Source of the DNA: Psychrobacter immobilis
GTDB lineage: Bacteria > Pseudomonadota > Gammaproteobacteria > Pseudomonadales > Moraxellaceae
NCBI RefSeq assembly: GCF_904846285.1
Contig: NZ_CAJHAD010000002.1
Span: 62,001 to 126,000 of the forward strand
Length of the DNA: 64,000 nucleotides
Reading direction: 5' to 3'
Below the pieces are notes generated by a model that saw only the letters and a program-made list of their open reading frames with translations, made no database searches and had not been told where the DNA came from. Positions within the stretch are counted from its first letter, which is position 1; every line of letters begins with the position of its first letter. A program made the position numbers and the translations under genes. Below are positions 33,485 through 42,470 of the stretch, in pieces.

Positions 33485-34096
33485 ATGTCAGACCTAAAAA
33501 CATTACAGCACTTGGCTGAAAAGCGTCGTTCTATCTATGCATTGAGCGATCAATTGCCAGTATCAAATGACGAAATCGTGAAGTTGGTTGAGCATGCGGT
33601 TTTGCATACGCCATCAGCTTTTAACTCACAATCGACGCGCATCGTCGTTTTATTTGGCGATGACCACAACAAGCTGTGGCAAATCACTGAAGATACTTTA
33701 CGTGATATCGTTGATAATGAAGAGCAGTTCGCTGCGACCAAGCAAAAAATGGATGGCTTTAAAGCCGGCGCTGGTACCATTATGTTCTTTGAAGATCATA
33801 GCGTCGTAAGAGACATGCAAGCCGCTGCGCCTTTATATGCGGATAAATTCCCAATTTGGGCAGACCAAACCAATGCCATGCATCAGTACATTATCTGGAC
33901 TGCCTTAGCCAGCATTGATGTCGGCGCTAACTTACAGCATTACAATCCAATTATCGATAAAAAAGTCGCTGAAGAGTGGAATATCGACGAACATTGGGAA
34001 TTGAATGCGCAAATGGTATTTGGCGCGATTGAGCAGCTAGCAGGCGACAAAGCGTTCAAGCCTGTCGAAGACCGTATGCAAGTATTTGGTAAGTAA
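33485..34096 (+). CDS. Nitroreductase-family oxidoreductase (YdgI/HBN1-like)
   Basis: 203 aa. It reads EKRRSIYALSDQLPVSND, then HTPSAFNSQSTRIVVLFG, the FMN-binding region of the COG3560 group. Such flavoproteins reduce nitro compounds and quinones with NAD(P)H. A 210-base spacer from the pirins suggests its own promoter; ACGGAGAAACCT precedes the ATG. It ends the redox island. Confidence 0.92.
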   Translation: MSDLKTLQHLAEKRRSIYALSDQLPVSNDEIVKLVEHAVLHTPSAFNSQSTRIVVLFGDDHNKLWQITEDTLRDIVDNEEQFAATKQKMDGFKAGAGTIMFFEDHSVVRDMQAAAPLYADKFPIWADQTNAMHQYIIWTALASIDVGANLQHYNPIIDKKVAEEWNIDEHWELNAQMVFGAIEQLAGDKAFKPVEDRMQVFGK

Positions 34097-34144
34097 GCTA
34101 TTTGTGTAAAAAGGTTAGTTAGCAAATAGAAGTAGCTAGCACAT

Positions 34145-34186
34145 AAAAAAAGCGCCACTCAATTGATTATTGGGTGGCGTTTTTTT
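34145..34186. terminator. Bidirectional terminator after the nitroreductase gene
   Basis: CGCCACTCAA pairs with TTGGGTGGCG (one G-U), flanked by A and T tracts. Confidence 0.9.
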
Positions 34187-34290
34187 ATCTGTATTAGATG
34201 CCATATTAAATAGTAGCGTTAAATGGTATCGTTAAACGATAATATTAGATGGTAAGGCTAAAAATAAGGGCAATACTAAATAGCTGTTAT

Positions 34291-34737
34291 TTAGCTTTTT
34301 TTACGGCGCATCAAACTATTAGCTACCCATGCTGGACCAATTAATAAGAACTGTAAATCTTCAAAAAAAGAAGGCTTTTTGCCTTCAATTTTATGACCAA
34401 CAAACTGTCCAATCCAAGCAACCACAAAGATAGCCGCCCAAACCTTAAAGCCCCACGGTAATAACGTCATCACTGATAAGCAAATGAGAATAAACATTCC
34501 CATTGCCAAAAACAGCGGCGTCGATAAACGCATATAGAATATCAAAACTAAAGCGCTTATCACCAAGGTGAACCACACTGATAGCGACATGCCCATGCCT
34601 AATATGCTGACAAAAATCGTCGGGACACATAACCAATGGATTTTTTTATTGACTAGGTTTTGATGGCTGACAGAATACTCACTGAGCCATTGCTCAAGTG
34701 TGCGTTTAGACATACGGCCTTGACGAGTACGAGACAT
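34291..34737 (-). CDS. DUF962 / Mpo1-like membrane protein
   Basis: 148 aa. The N-terminal EQWLSEYSVSHQNLVNKKIHW with HWLCVP is the DUF962 signature; about four hydrophobic segments follow, then GHKIEGKKPSFFEDLQFLLIGPAW. The yeast relative Mpo1 is an iron-dependent dioxygenase of 2-hydroxy fatty acids; bacterial roles are untested. GGGAGGTTAGT precedes the ATG. Confidence 0.85.
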   Translation of the reverse strand: MSRTRQGRMSKRTLEQWLSEYSVSHQNLVNKKIHWLCVPTIFVSILGMGMSLSVWFTLVISALVLIFYMRLSTPLFLAMGMFILICLSVMTLLPWGFKVWAAIFVVAWIGQFVGHKIEGKKPSFFEDLQFLLIGPAWVANSLMRRKKS

Positions 34738-34759
34738 ACTAACCTCCCTGTTAGCAAAT

Positions 34760-34802
34760 AAATGACCAATCGTAGATAAATGACCAATCGTAGATAAATG
34801 AC
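34760..34802. repeat. 18-bp tandem repeats upstream of the DUF962 gene
   Basis: AAATGACCAATCGTAGAT is present twice in tandem (34760-34777, 34778-34795), followed by AAATGAC. It lies just before the ribosome site of the minus-strand gene, so in its leader or promoter. Confidence 0.7.
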
Positions 34803-34958
34803 ATGCAATAAATGCATAAATCTACTTATTAATACCAGTTGTAGCACTAATTGGCACATTCTGCCATTTTATCTGGTAAACCGTAAAGTCAAATCATGCC
34901 ATTTATTTAACTTAATTTGTTTGTTTTTCAAATTTTTATCGCTTACTAAAATTATCCA

Positions 34959-35717
34959 TTAATGTACTGGTTTTGCCAGTTCTACAGAGTTTTGCTCGCT
35001 GCGGTACCATTCATACAGTCCGAGAAACGAGTTTACTTGGTAGACCATGGTTTGAATGGCAAAGATATAATTGCCCGACATCAGGTTAACAGTCAGCCAA
35101 ACGAAGTTGGATAAAATCCATAACCACCAGTTAAATGAATAACGCAAAATCATCGCTGCTTGCGCGGTGATAGAGAGTACAAAAGCGATGACGTTAATCC
35201 AAAAGAAAGAGATAAAGCCCAAGAATTTACTACTATCATCTTCAACAACGGCATAGCCATAATTGGCAAGTAAATCATTGACAGTGGGAAATAGTGCCAA
35301 ACCGATGATCATAAAAGCGATGGTTAATAGCCAAATCCAGCGACTGGCGGATTTGGGTACCATATCGCCATCGGCATCGGTATGCTTGGACCAATAAAAA
35401 ATTCCATAAAGGTGACTGAAAAAGTTAAATAACGGCGCGAGCATCAAACCAACTGCACCCGAGGTTGCTTGGACGACAAATTCCCCTGCGGTCGCCGCCA
35501 TACCAAAGCCATTACCCAGAATGTTTTTGCGAAACGATAATGACACCACGCAAATCAAACCAATAAATGACACGGCTAAGTAAAACCAATCAAGAGTAGT
35601 GTGCTCTGTAGTCAGCCAAAATCCTGCCGACAAGGCAATGACGCCGCAAATAAACCATAGGACAATCCATTGTATGGCCCATTTTCCGGTGATGTTATCT
35701 AACAGCTGAATACGCAT
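34959..35717 (-). CDS. pnuC: PnuC, nicotinamide riboside transporter
   Basis: 252 aa with about seven hydrophobic segments. PnuC features: FFSHLYGIFYWSKH, NLMSGNYIFAIQTMVYQVNS followed by FLGLYEWY near the C-terminus, the family's conserved end. It carries nicotinamide riboside into the cell by facilitated diffusion; the downstream kinase traps it. nadR lies 140 bases upstream on the same strand, so a salvage operon nadR-pnuC is likely. Confidence 0.9.
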   Translation of the reverse strand: MRIQLLDNITGKWAIQWIVLWFICGVIALSAGFWLTTEHTTLDWFYLAVSFIGLICVVSLSFRKNILGNGFGMAATAGEFVVQATSGAVGLMLAPLFNFFSHLYGIFYWSKHTDADGDMVPKSASRWIWLLTIAFMIIGLALFPTVNDLLANYGYAVVEDDSSKFLGFISFFWINVIAFVLSITAQAAMILRYSFNWWLWILSNFVWLTVNLMSGNYIFAIQTMVYQVNSFLGLYEWYRSEQNSVELAKPVH

Positions 35718-35857
35718 AAAGCCTTTTTCCTCAAAGTATGAAAACGATAATCAATGTTTCTTATTTTTTAATGTGCTGCATTTTTTACATTATTTTTTTG
35801 GCACTGCTTTTATTTAGCATAACTATTATTTAATACAGCGCTTATTTAGCAAAGCAC

Positions 35858-36898
35858 TTATTTACCGTAAATGTACTGGTCAATAAATAGCAAAGCTTGT
35901 TGATAGCGGGCATCATAGTCGGGCTTATCAATCATATGCGGTTTAATGTTATGACGGGCGAAAATATCTAGCAAGCGTTGCTCAAAGCGACCGCGCGCTT
36001 CAGGCGTACCCAATGAGCGCATGCCATCATCCACCCATAGGGTATTGTTATCGAGCATAATCGTATGGTCTAAGCGAAACTCATCGATACAAGCGGCCAC
36101 AAAAGGATGGCTACGACCTTCATACTCTTCGCAAAAAGCCTGAGTGGTGACAAAGTCAGTATCAACAATAGTAACGGGTGCAGTGGCTCGAGCGGCTGCA
36201 TCGCGGATAGCCTGCGCATGATTGAGCACAATAGGACCATAATCGCTGTACTGCAAACCAATCTCGCTACCGCCTAAATCTGTACCGACATATAGCCGTC
36301 CCATCTCAAGCGCAAAGCTGGACCCGTAATAGTTGGCAAGCTTATGTACCAATGTCGTCTTGCCCGAGCTTTCACCGCCAACGATAGCCACCGTTTTGGT
36401 ATAGTCGACGCGCACCTGTGGGTGCAGCGCTGACCAATGCGCGACCGGATTGCGTGCAATCGCATAAGAGTCAAATTCAGGCTGTAGGGGTGTGGTCAGC
36501 ACTTGCATGATTAGCTGCTCACAAACGCCCTTCCGCGCTAACGGATGGTTTTCTGCCACAAATAATACCGTCTCTGCTGGCAATTTTAATGCATCTATTA
36601 AGCATTGCAATCTGGCATTGCTAGCAGCCAAGTCTATTGTGACGTCAGCAAAGTTTTCATGTAGCGGCAGCTCAATCTCATCAGTGGTATGAATATGGAT
36701 AAATGGCAAATCTACACACGCCATCTGTAGCCAACGCGCTTTATCTTGCAACGTAATATTAAAGTCTGGATGCGGTGCTGGATGCGCCATAATCACGATA
36801 TTTAAGGTTTTTGCTTGTCCTGCTGCGTTCAATATACTGCGCATTTGTCCTAAATGTAGTGGTTCAAAATGTCCAATTATTAAGCCTGAATCGTACAT
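35858..36898 (-). CDS. nadR: NadR-like nicotinamide riboside kinase / NMN adenylyltransferase
   Basis: 346 aa. The N-terminal nucleotidyltransferase shows GHFEPLHLGQMRSI (9-21) where the usual motif is HxGH: the second His is Gln here. The C-terminal kinase has a P-loop GGESSGKTT (174-182) and IVDTDFVTT. It lacks the N-terminal DNA-binding domain of enterobacterial NadR, so it should be purely enzymatic: riboside to NMN to NAD. The HxGQ change may weaken the adenylyltransferase step. The pnuC gene follows. Confidence 0.88.
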   Translation of the reverse strand: MYDSGLIIGHFEPLHLGQMRSILNAAGQAKTLNIVIMAHPAPHPDFNITLQDKARWLQMACVDLPFIHIHTTDEIELPLHENFADVTIDLAASNARLQCLIDALKLPAETVLFVAENHPLARKGVCEQLIMQVLTTPLQPEFDSYAIARNPVAHWSALHPQVRVDYTKTVAIVGGESSGKTTLVHKLANYYGSSFALEMGRLYVGTDLGGSEIGLQYSDYGPIVLNHAQAIRDAAARATAPVTIVDTDFVTTQAFCEEYEGRSHPFVAACIDEFRLDHTIMLDNNTLWVDDGMRSLGTPEARGRFEQRLLDIFARHNIKPHMIDKPDYDARYQQALLFIDQYIYGK

Positions 36899-37442
36899 AG
36901 TTTTCCTTATATTCTAAAAGTTACCAATCGACAGTCGTTGTTTTAATGGTTTATCAGCATGGTATAAAGGTTTAAACAGATTTACAGGTAGGTTATTGTA
37001 AAAATTGGCTTTAGCTGACGATATTTTTTATTGATAACAATAAAACCAAGTTATTCATTTACTTATCATTGTTTTAAATATTTCACTATTTTTAACGCTA
37101 AATCTATAAGATTTATTTATCTGTTATAAATAGCCGAAAAGTGGATTTGTAACAAGAAGTGTAAGATAAGCGCAACAAAGCTAATTATGAAACATTTTGA
37201 AATAATTATTTAAAATCAGGGGTTTACGATGGTTTATGAGAGATTAGGGCAAGCTTAAGTAGCATAAATTCACAAAGCACGTCTACATACTCAACAGATA
37301 AAATAGGATTAGTTGCTATACTTATTCCTAAGTTCAGAAGACTTATATAGTTTTAAAACAGATTATAAAAATAACGATAAATATTAGACGTAAAATAAGT
37401 ATAAATAATAAGTAATTATAAATAATAAGAGAGGTATTTGAT
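36899..37442. other. Intergenic region before pspC-like gene
   Basis: 544 AT-rich bases between divergent genes. I find no gene, hairpin or repeat worth naming; promoters for nadR and the PspC gene must lie here. Confidence 0.5.
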
Positions 37443-37655
37443 TTGGCTAAGTTAGCAAAATTACATAGATCACAAAATCATCGCATGATAGCGGGCGTGA
37501 TGGGTGGCATCGCAGAATATGTCGGTTGGTCACCTACGTGGGTAAGATTGCTATTTGTTATTGTCTCAACGATGAGCGCAGCAGTACCTGGTATTTTAAT
37601 TTATATCATCTTATGGATAATCATGCCCAAAGCCAGTAGCCAATCGTATCAATAA
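37443..37655 (+). CDS. PspC-domain small membrane protein
   Basis: 70 aa from a TTG start with GAGAGG upstream. The PspC domain reads NHRMIAGVMGGIAEYVGWSP followed by a long hydrophobic segment (LLFVIVSTMSAAVPGILIYI). PspC domains belong to the phage-shock/membrane stress system, but no pspA or pspF is nearby. Single gene. Confidence 0.85.
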   Translation: MAKLAKLHRSQNHRMIAGVMGGIAEYVGWSPTWVRLLFVIVSTMSAAVPGILIYIILWIIMPKASSQSYQ

Positions 37656-38049
37656 TATTAAAGTTAATACCAATACTATTTAAATAAAGTTATATCTAGA
37701 GAAACAAAGAATAAGGCTAATATAAAAATAACAGCCCACGAAAAAACAAAAAGCCTGACTCATCAGGATATCAAAAGACATACTTTTCCTCCTGCCCAGA
37801 TGCTCTGCATTTGGGTATTTTTTTATCTGGGTGTTTAATAAGTCATATCCGAAGACCTATGCGGACAGTTTAAGGATAAATAAGACTTATAACTGACTAT
37901 TTAAGCTGATTAGACAAATTTAATTGCGCTAAATATAGATAAAATAGTCAATTTTTAGTAAGGTGAGCAGGCAAATAGAGTCGTTGCCAAATAGGCGATA
38001 CGAGCGCTATCAATATTTTATTTCATAATACAAATTCCACCGTGGCTTT
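37656..38049 (+). other. Leader/spacer before glyQS
   Basis: 394 bases with no gene. It contains a hairpin CCTGA/TCAGG, a CCTCCTG segment (anti-Shine-Dalgarno-like, 37788-37794), and a terminator at 37795-37824 with an overlapping alternative pairing (37795-37801 with 37825-37831). It could end the pspC transcript, or be a small RNA or leader for glyQS. Confidence 0.5.
37795..37824 (+). terminator. Terminator-like hairpin between pspC and glyQ
   Basis: CCCAGATGC pairs with GCATTTGGG (one G-U, 3-base loop), followed by TATTTTTTT. Confidence 0.75.
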
Positions 38050-39108
38050 ATGACGATGCCCCAAACTATGACAGTCCAAACTATGACATCACAAGTGACA
38101 AACCCGATGATACAAGAAAAAGACACTCAGCCGATGACGTTTCAAGATCTCATCCTAACACTACAAAATTATTGGGCTGACAAGGGCTGCGTTATTTTGC
38201 AGCCTTATGATATGGAAGTCGGCGCGGGTACTTTTCACACCGCGACATTTTTGCGCTCCTTAGGTCCTGAGCGCTGGAATGCGGCTTACGTGCAGCCATC
38301 ACGTCGTCCGACCGATGGTCGCTACGGTGATAACCCAAACCGTTTGCAACATTATTATCAGTTCCAAGTGGTGCTAAAGCCTAATCCACCCAATATCCAA
38401 GAGTTGTATTTGGACTCATTAAGAGCCATTGGTATCGATCCACTGGTGCACGATGTGCGTTTTGTTGAGGATAACTGGGAGTCGCCAACGCTGGGTGCGT
38501 GGGGACTTGGTTGGGAGATTTGGCTTAATGGTATGGAAGTCACTCAGTTTACGTACTTCCAGCAAGTAGGCGGTATTGAGTGTTTCCCAGTGACAGGTGA
38601 GATTACTTACGGTCTTGAGCGCTTGGCGATGTATGTGCAAAGCGTCGATAGCGTTTATGATTTGGTCTGGGCAGATGGCGAATTTGGTCGCGTGACTTAT
38701 GGCGATGTATTCCATCAAAATGAAGTTGAGCAATCGACCTATAACTTTGAGCACGCCGATGTACCAATGATGGGTCAGATGTTTGACTTTTATGAACAAC
38801 AGGCGGATAAGCTAGTTGCTGAAGGTTTGCCGCTGCCAGCCTATGAGATGGTGCTAAAAGCTTCGCATGCCTTTAACTTACTCGATGCTCGTGGCGCGAT
38901 TTCAGTGACCGAACGTCAGCGTTTCATTCTACGTGTACGTACACTGGCGCGTAAAGTCGCCATTGGTTATGTTGAAGCGCGCGCTAAGCTTGGTTTCCCA
39001 TTAGCCGATGAAGCCCATCGTCAAGCGGCTTTAGATAAGTATTTGCCAAAAGAAAATGTGGTAATTGAAAATACAGATAACAATCAAACTACTAATAACA
39101 ATAAATAG
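38050..39108 (+). CDS. glyQ: GlyQ, glycyl-tRNA synthetase alpha subunit
   Basis: 352 aa as given. The core begins [19 protein letters not shown] (from 38134), the usual GlyQ start. No candidate (38050, 38110, 38134) has a clear Shine-Dalgarno, so the N-terminus is open. The class II catalytic region [20 protein letters not shown] and [13 protein letters not shown] are intact. It forms an alpha2-beta2 enzyme with GlyS, encoded 9 bases downstream. A short Asn/Thr-rich tail is added at the C-terminus. Confidence 0.96.
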   Translation: MTMPQTMTVQTMTSQVTNPMIQEKDTQPMTFQDLILTLQNYWADKGCVILQPYDMEVGAGTFHTATFLRSLGPERWNAAYVQPSRRPTDGRYGDNPNRLQHYYQFQVVLKPNPPNIQELYLDSLRAIGIDPLVHDVRFVEDNWESPTLGAWGLGWEIWLNGMEVTQFTYFQQVGGIECFPVTGEITYGLERLAMYVQSVDSVYDLVWADGEFGRVTYGDVFHQNEVEQSTYNFEHADVPMMGQMFDFYEQQADKLVAEGLPLPAYEMVLKASHAFNLLDARGAISVTERQRFILRVRTLARKVAIGYVEARAKLGFPLADEAHRQAALDKYLPKENVVIENTDNNQTTNNNK

Positions 39109-39117
39109 GAGCATCCC

Positions 39118-41211
39118 ATGAGTACCATTTTATTTGAACTGGGGTGTGAAGAGCTACCTCCAAAAAGCTTAAAAACTTTACGTGACGCATTACAAGCAAG
39201 CGTCACTGCGCAGTTGAATGAAGCAGATATTAGCTTCGATAGCATCAAAGCCTTTGCGGCTCCGCGCCGTTTAGCATTACAGATTAAAGGTATTAGCGAT
39301 AAGCAACCTGACCGTACTGAAGAAAAACGTGGCCCGGCAATTAAAGCGGCGTTTGATGCCGATGGTAATCCTACCCGTGCTGCGATGGGCTTTGCTAAAG
39401 GTCTAGGTATTGAAGCCAGTGAGCTGACCACTATTAACACCGATAAAGGTGATTATGTCGGTTATGTGCAAACGATTCAGGGTCAAGCGACCACTGAGCT
39501 ACTGCCTACTATTTTTCAGACCGCACTTGATAACCTGCCAATTGCTAAACGCATGCGTTCAGGGGCGAGCCGCAATGAGTTTGTACGTCCCGTACAGTGG
39601 GCGGTATTGATGCAAGATGACGCTGTTATTGATGCGACCATCCAAGGTCATCAGACTGGTAATCAAACCCGTGGCCATCGCTTCCACAGCCCTGACTACC
39701 ATACTATTGCGCACGCCAATGATTATGAGCAACTGCTCGATGGCTTAAAAGTCGTGGCTGATTTTGATAAGCGTCAAACGCTGATTGAAAACCAAGTTAA
39801 GGCGCTAGCTGATGAGGTTAATGCCGATCCTATCGTACCGCAAGATTTGTTAGATGAAGTAACGGCGTTGGTCGATTTCCCGATTGCGCTACGAGCAAAC
39901 TTTGAGGCGCGCTTTTTACAAGTGCCGCAAGAAGCGCTTATCTCAACCATGCAGGCCGATCAAAAGTATTTTTGCTTGACCGATAAAGCAGGAAAACTGC
40001 AGCCATACTTTATTTTTATTACCAATATTGAGTCAAAAGATCCCAATCAGATTATTGAAGGTAATGAGAAAGTGGTGCGTCCGCGTTTGGCTGATGCAGA
40101 GTTTTTCTTCTTACAAGACCAAAAGCAGCCATTATTTGCCTTGACTGAAAGCCTAAAAACTCGTGTCTTCCAAGATAAGCTGGGTACGATTTGGGAGAAA
40201 TCTGAGCGTATTGCGAAACTTGCTGCCTTTATCGCCGCCTTAATGCAACAGCAAGGTCGCGATATTAATATTGATGAAACGGTACGTGCCGCGATTTTGT
40301 CTAAAGCAGATTTGGCAAGCTCACTGGTTGGTGAATACCCTGAACTGCAAGGTATCGCCGGTACCTATTACGCGCGCTTGAATGATGAGCCAGAAGCAGT
40401 CGCAGCAAGTTTGGAAGAGCAATATCTGCCGAAATTTAGCGGTGATGTATTACCGCAGACGCCAATTGGTATTTGCTTAGCATTGGCGGACCGTTTAGAT
40501 ACGCTGGTTGGTATTTTTGCCATTGACCAAGCACCAACAGGTTCAAAAGACCCATTCAGCTTACGTCGTTCAGCGATTGGTATTTTACGTATTTTGATTG
40601 AAAAGCAATTACCAATTAATTTGGTAGCTCTCGTTGAGCAAGCAATTAAAGGCTATAGCACGAGCGATGGCAGCAAGATTGCTAAAATGGGCGATACCTT
40701 TACCCAAGTCATGGCATTTCTAAATTCACGTTATCGGGCGATGTACACCGAGCAAGGCGTTAGCGTTGATACCATTCAGGCAGTGCAAGCGATTAATCCG
40801 CATATGCCGCTCGATTTTGATCAGCGTATCCGCGCAGTACAAGCATTTAGTGAGTTACCACAAGCTGAAAAGTTGGCTGATTCGAACAAACGTGTTGCCA
40901 ATATCTTAGCCAAGTCAGAAGTGAGCGTCGCTGACAAGGTCGACGAAACATTATTATCTGAACCTGCTGAGCAAACGTTGTATCAGGCGGTTCAGCAAGC
41001 ACAAACGGCTGTAACGCCATTACTTGAAACGGCTGATTATACGCAAATATTGCAAACGCTGGTCAGTTTGGATGCGCCATTAACGCAATTCTTTGCCGAT
41101 GTCATGGTCAACAGTGAAGATGAGGCGCTAAAGAACAATCGCTTAGCGCTACTTAAGCAAGTTCGCGCATTGTTCTTAACCGTTGCTGATATCAGTGAGC
41201 TGCAGCTATAG
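39118..41211 (+). CDS. glyS: GlyS, glycyl-tRNA synthetase beta subunit
   Basis: 697 aa, usual length. It begins STILFELGCEELPPKSLKTL, the typical GlyS opening, and includes PRRLALQIKGI and GNEKVVRPRLADAEFFF. The protein provides tRNA binding and supports GlyQ activity. AATAGGAGCATCCC precedes the ATG. A strong terminator follows. Confidence 0.97.
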   Translation: MSTILFELGCEELPPKSLKTLRDALQASVTAQLNEADISFDSIKAFAAPRRLALQIKGISDKQPDRTEEKRGPAIKAAFDADGNPTRAAMGFAKGLGIEASELTTINTDKGDYVGYVQTIQGQATTELLPTIFQTALDNLPIAKRMRSGASRNEFVRPVQWAVLMQDDAVIDATIQGHQTGNQTRGHRFHSPDYHTIAHANDYEQLLDGLKVVADFDKRQTLIENQVKALADEVNADPIVPQDLLDEVTALVDFPIALRANFEARFLQVPQEALISTMQADQKYFCLTDKAGKLQPYFIFITNIESKDPNQIIEGNEKVVRPRLADAEFFFLQDQKQPLFALTESLKTRVFQDKLGTIWEKSERIAKLAAFIAALMQQQGRDINIDETVRAAILSKADLASSLVGEYPELQGIAGTYYARLNDEPEAVAASLEEQYLPKFSGDVLPQTPIGICLALADRLDTLVGIFAIDQAPTGSKDPFSLRRSAIGILRILIEKQLPINLVALVEQAIKGYSTSDGSKIAKMGDTFTQVMAFLNSRYRAMYTEQGVSVDTIQAVQAINPHMPLDFDQRIRAVQAFSELPQAEKLADSNKRVANILAKSEVSVADKVDETLLSEPAEQTLYQAVQQAQTAVTPLLETADYTQILQTLVSLDAPLTQFFADVMVNSEDEALKNNRLALLKQVRALFLTVADISELQL

Positions 41212-41286
41212 CTATAGCTCGTTAGTTATAGTTTGACAGCTATAGCCTAACGACACGCTGAGCATTTGTTACTGTATTGAAGACAT

Positions 41287-41316
41287 AAAAAACTGGCTGC
41301 ATGTGGCCAGTTTTTT
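41287..41316 (+). terminator. glyS terminator
   Basis: AAAAAACTGGC pairs with GCCAGTTTTTT. Confidence 0.92.
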
Positions 41317-41378
41317 ATGCGCTTATTCTAAAGCGTTAAGTTTATAATGTCTTAGACCCTATTCGAAGGAGCACTGTC

Positions 41379-41696
41379 ATGTTGGGCGTTATCATTGTAA
41401 TTCTTATTATCTGGGCTGTGATGTGGGGCTTTTATAAATTTATGTACCCACGCGCACCCAAGAGTATGATGCCAAAAAAAGGTGATGTGACCACGCCGCG
41501 TCCTTGTAATTTTTGTGGTAACAGTTTGGCTGAATATCGCGGTGTGTTAGAGACCAAGCCAATTTCTGCGGCAGAAAATTCCACAGCAGCTGATGAAAGT
41601 AGTAACGACGTCACAGCCAACAAAGAATTGTTCTTTTGCAATTATGAGCATCAAGCGGATTTTCATGCCGGTAAGACTTATCAAGTAGATGCCTAA
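41379..41696 (+). CDS. Small membrane-anchored CxxC protein, unknown function
   Basis: 105 aa. An N-terminal hydrophobic segment (LGVIIVILIIWAVMWGFYKF) is followed by a basic stretch and CNFCGN (Cys near residue 44 and 47), then a variable Ser/Thr-rich insert and FFCNYEHQADFHAGK. The three Cys and the His suggest a small zinc ribbon interrupted by the insert. CAGAAGGAGCACTGTC-like bases precede the ATG (GAAGGAGC). I do not recognise a named family. It lies between glyS and zapA. Confidence 0.7.
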   Translation: MLGVIIVILIIWAVMWGFYKFMYPRAPKSMMPKKGDVTTPRPCNFCGNSLAEYRGVLETKPISAAENSTAADESSNDVTANKELFFCNYEHQADFHAGKTYQVDA

Positions 41697-41751
41697 ATTG
41701 TAAGTCATAAGTGGCAAGTCATAAGTCGATAAGCTGTTATTTACATTAAAA

Positions 41752-41788
41752 AAGCGCTTAGCTTCAGTGAGTTAAGCGCTTATATTTT
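41752..41788. terminator. Terminator between the CxxC gene and zapA
   Basis: AAGCGCTTA (41752-41760) and TAAGCGCTT (41773-41781) pair perfectly, with T-rich DNA on both sides. Confidence 0.8.
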
Positions 41789-41823
41789 TGATACATCTAT
41801 AGCAATTTAATATCGGTAGCAGC

Positions 41824-42327
41824 TTATAAAATAGAATGGGCATCTTTCATAATTTTATTTATCAAGGCTTCAGACTGTTTGCTTTGCTGCAGACGATCTT
41901 CTTCATTTCTCTGATTGGTATGGATTTTCTCATACAAATTCAAGCAGCATAGTACAAGTAGACTTTCTTGACTCAGGCTTGGCGCATCGCGTTTTAGGTC
42001 GAGCGCATAGTTATTGATATAAGAAACAGCTGAGTGCAACTCTTCTTGCTCATGCACGGGACAATAAATCGGATAGGTCACGCCAGCAATCGCCACATCG
42101 ACCTTTTTGATTTGTGGTTCAGGAGTGCTTATAGGTTTAGCAGCGCTACTATTTACCGTACTATTATTTGTCTTATTGCTATTTGAATTGCTATTTTGAG
42201 TGTTCGAATTATTTGGTATGGCTTTTTGTGCTTGCGTATTTTGTGCTTGATTGTTTATTGATTCAGTGACTGTTGATTGGGTATTTTTGTTCTGACTGTC
42301 TACAGGGTTTGCGCGGTCATCGGTCAT
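41824..42327 (-). CDS. zapA: ZapA cell-division protein with long N-terminal linker
   Basis: 167 aa from the ATG at 42327, with TAGGATTTATC before it; an upstream ATG is poorer. The first 75 residues are an Asn/Ser/Gln-rich low-complexity tail. The ZapA domain follows: KVDVAIAGVTYPIYCPVHEQ, VSYINNYALDLKRD and a C-terminal coiled coil. ZapA bundles FtsZ at mid-cell. The usual protein is about 100 aa, so the tail is an addition. The coiled-coil gene at 42471 is upstream, as in pseudomonads. Confidence 0.87.
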   Translation of the reverse strand: MTDDRANPVDSQNKNTQSTVTESINNQAQNTQAQKAIPNNSNTQNSNSNSNKTNNSTVNSSAAKPISTPEPQIKKVDVAIAGVTYPIYCPVHEQEELHSAVSYINNYALDLKRDAPSLSQESLLVLCCLNLYEKIHTNQRNEEDRLQQSKQSEALINKIMKDAHSIL

Positions 42328-42470
42328 GATAAATCCTACAATATATGTCATTAAAGTGAGTAATTAAATATCACGGCTATAAATGTGGTGCTGATAAACT
42401 TGGCGACTTAATAAATAACGTTTAATCAGCAAAAATAGGTGCGTTAAACGTGATCAATATTAATATCTGC

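Noticed and set aside
34800..34958. CRISPR or phage repeats suggested by short tandem repeats
   Set aside because: The repeats are adjacent copies without unique spacers, and no cas or integrase gene is in the window.
37656..38049. T-box riboswitch upstream of glyQS
   Set aside because: The conserved T-box sequence and specifier loop are not seen, and such switches are not expected for this gene in gamma-proteobacteria.
38419..38799. Minus-strand frame opposite glyQ
   Set aside because: Antisense shadow of a conserved synthetase gene; no independent support.
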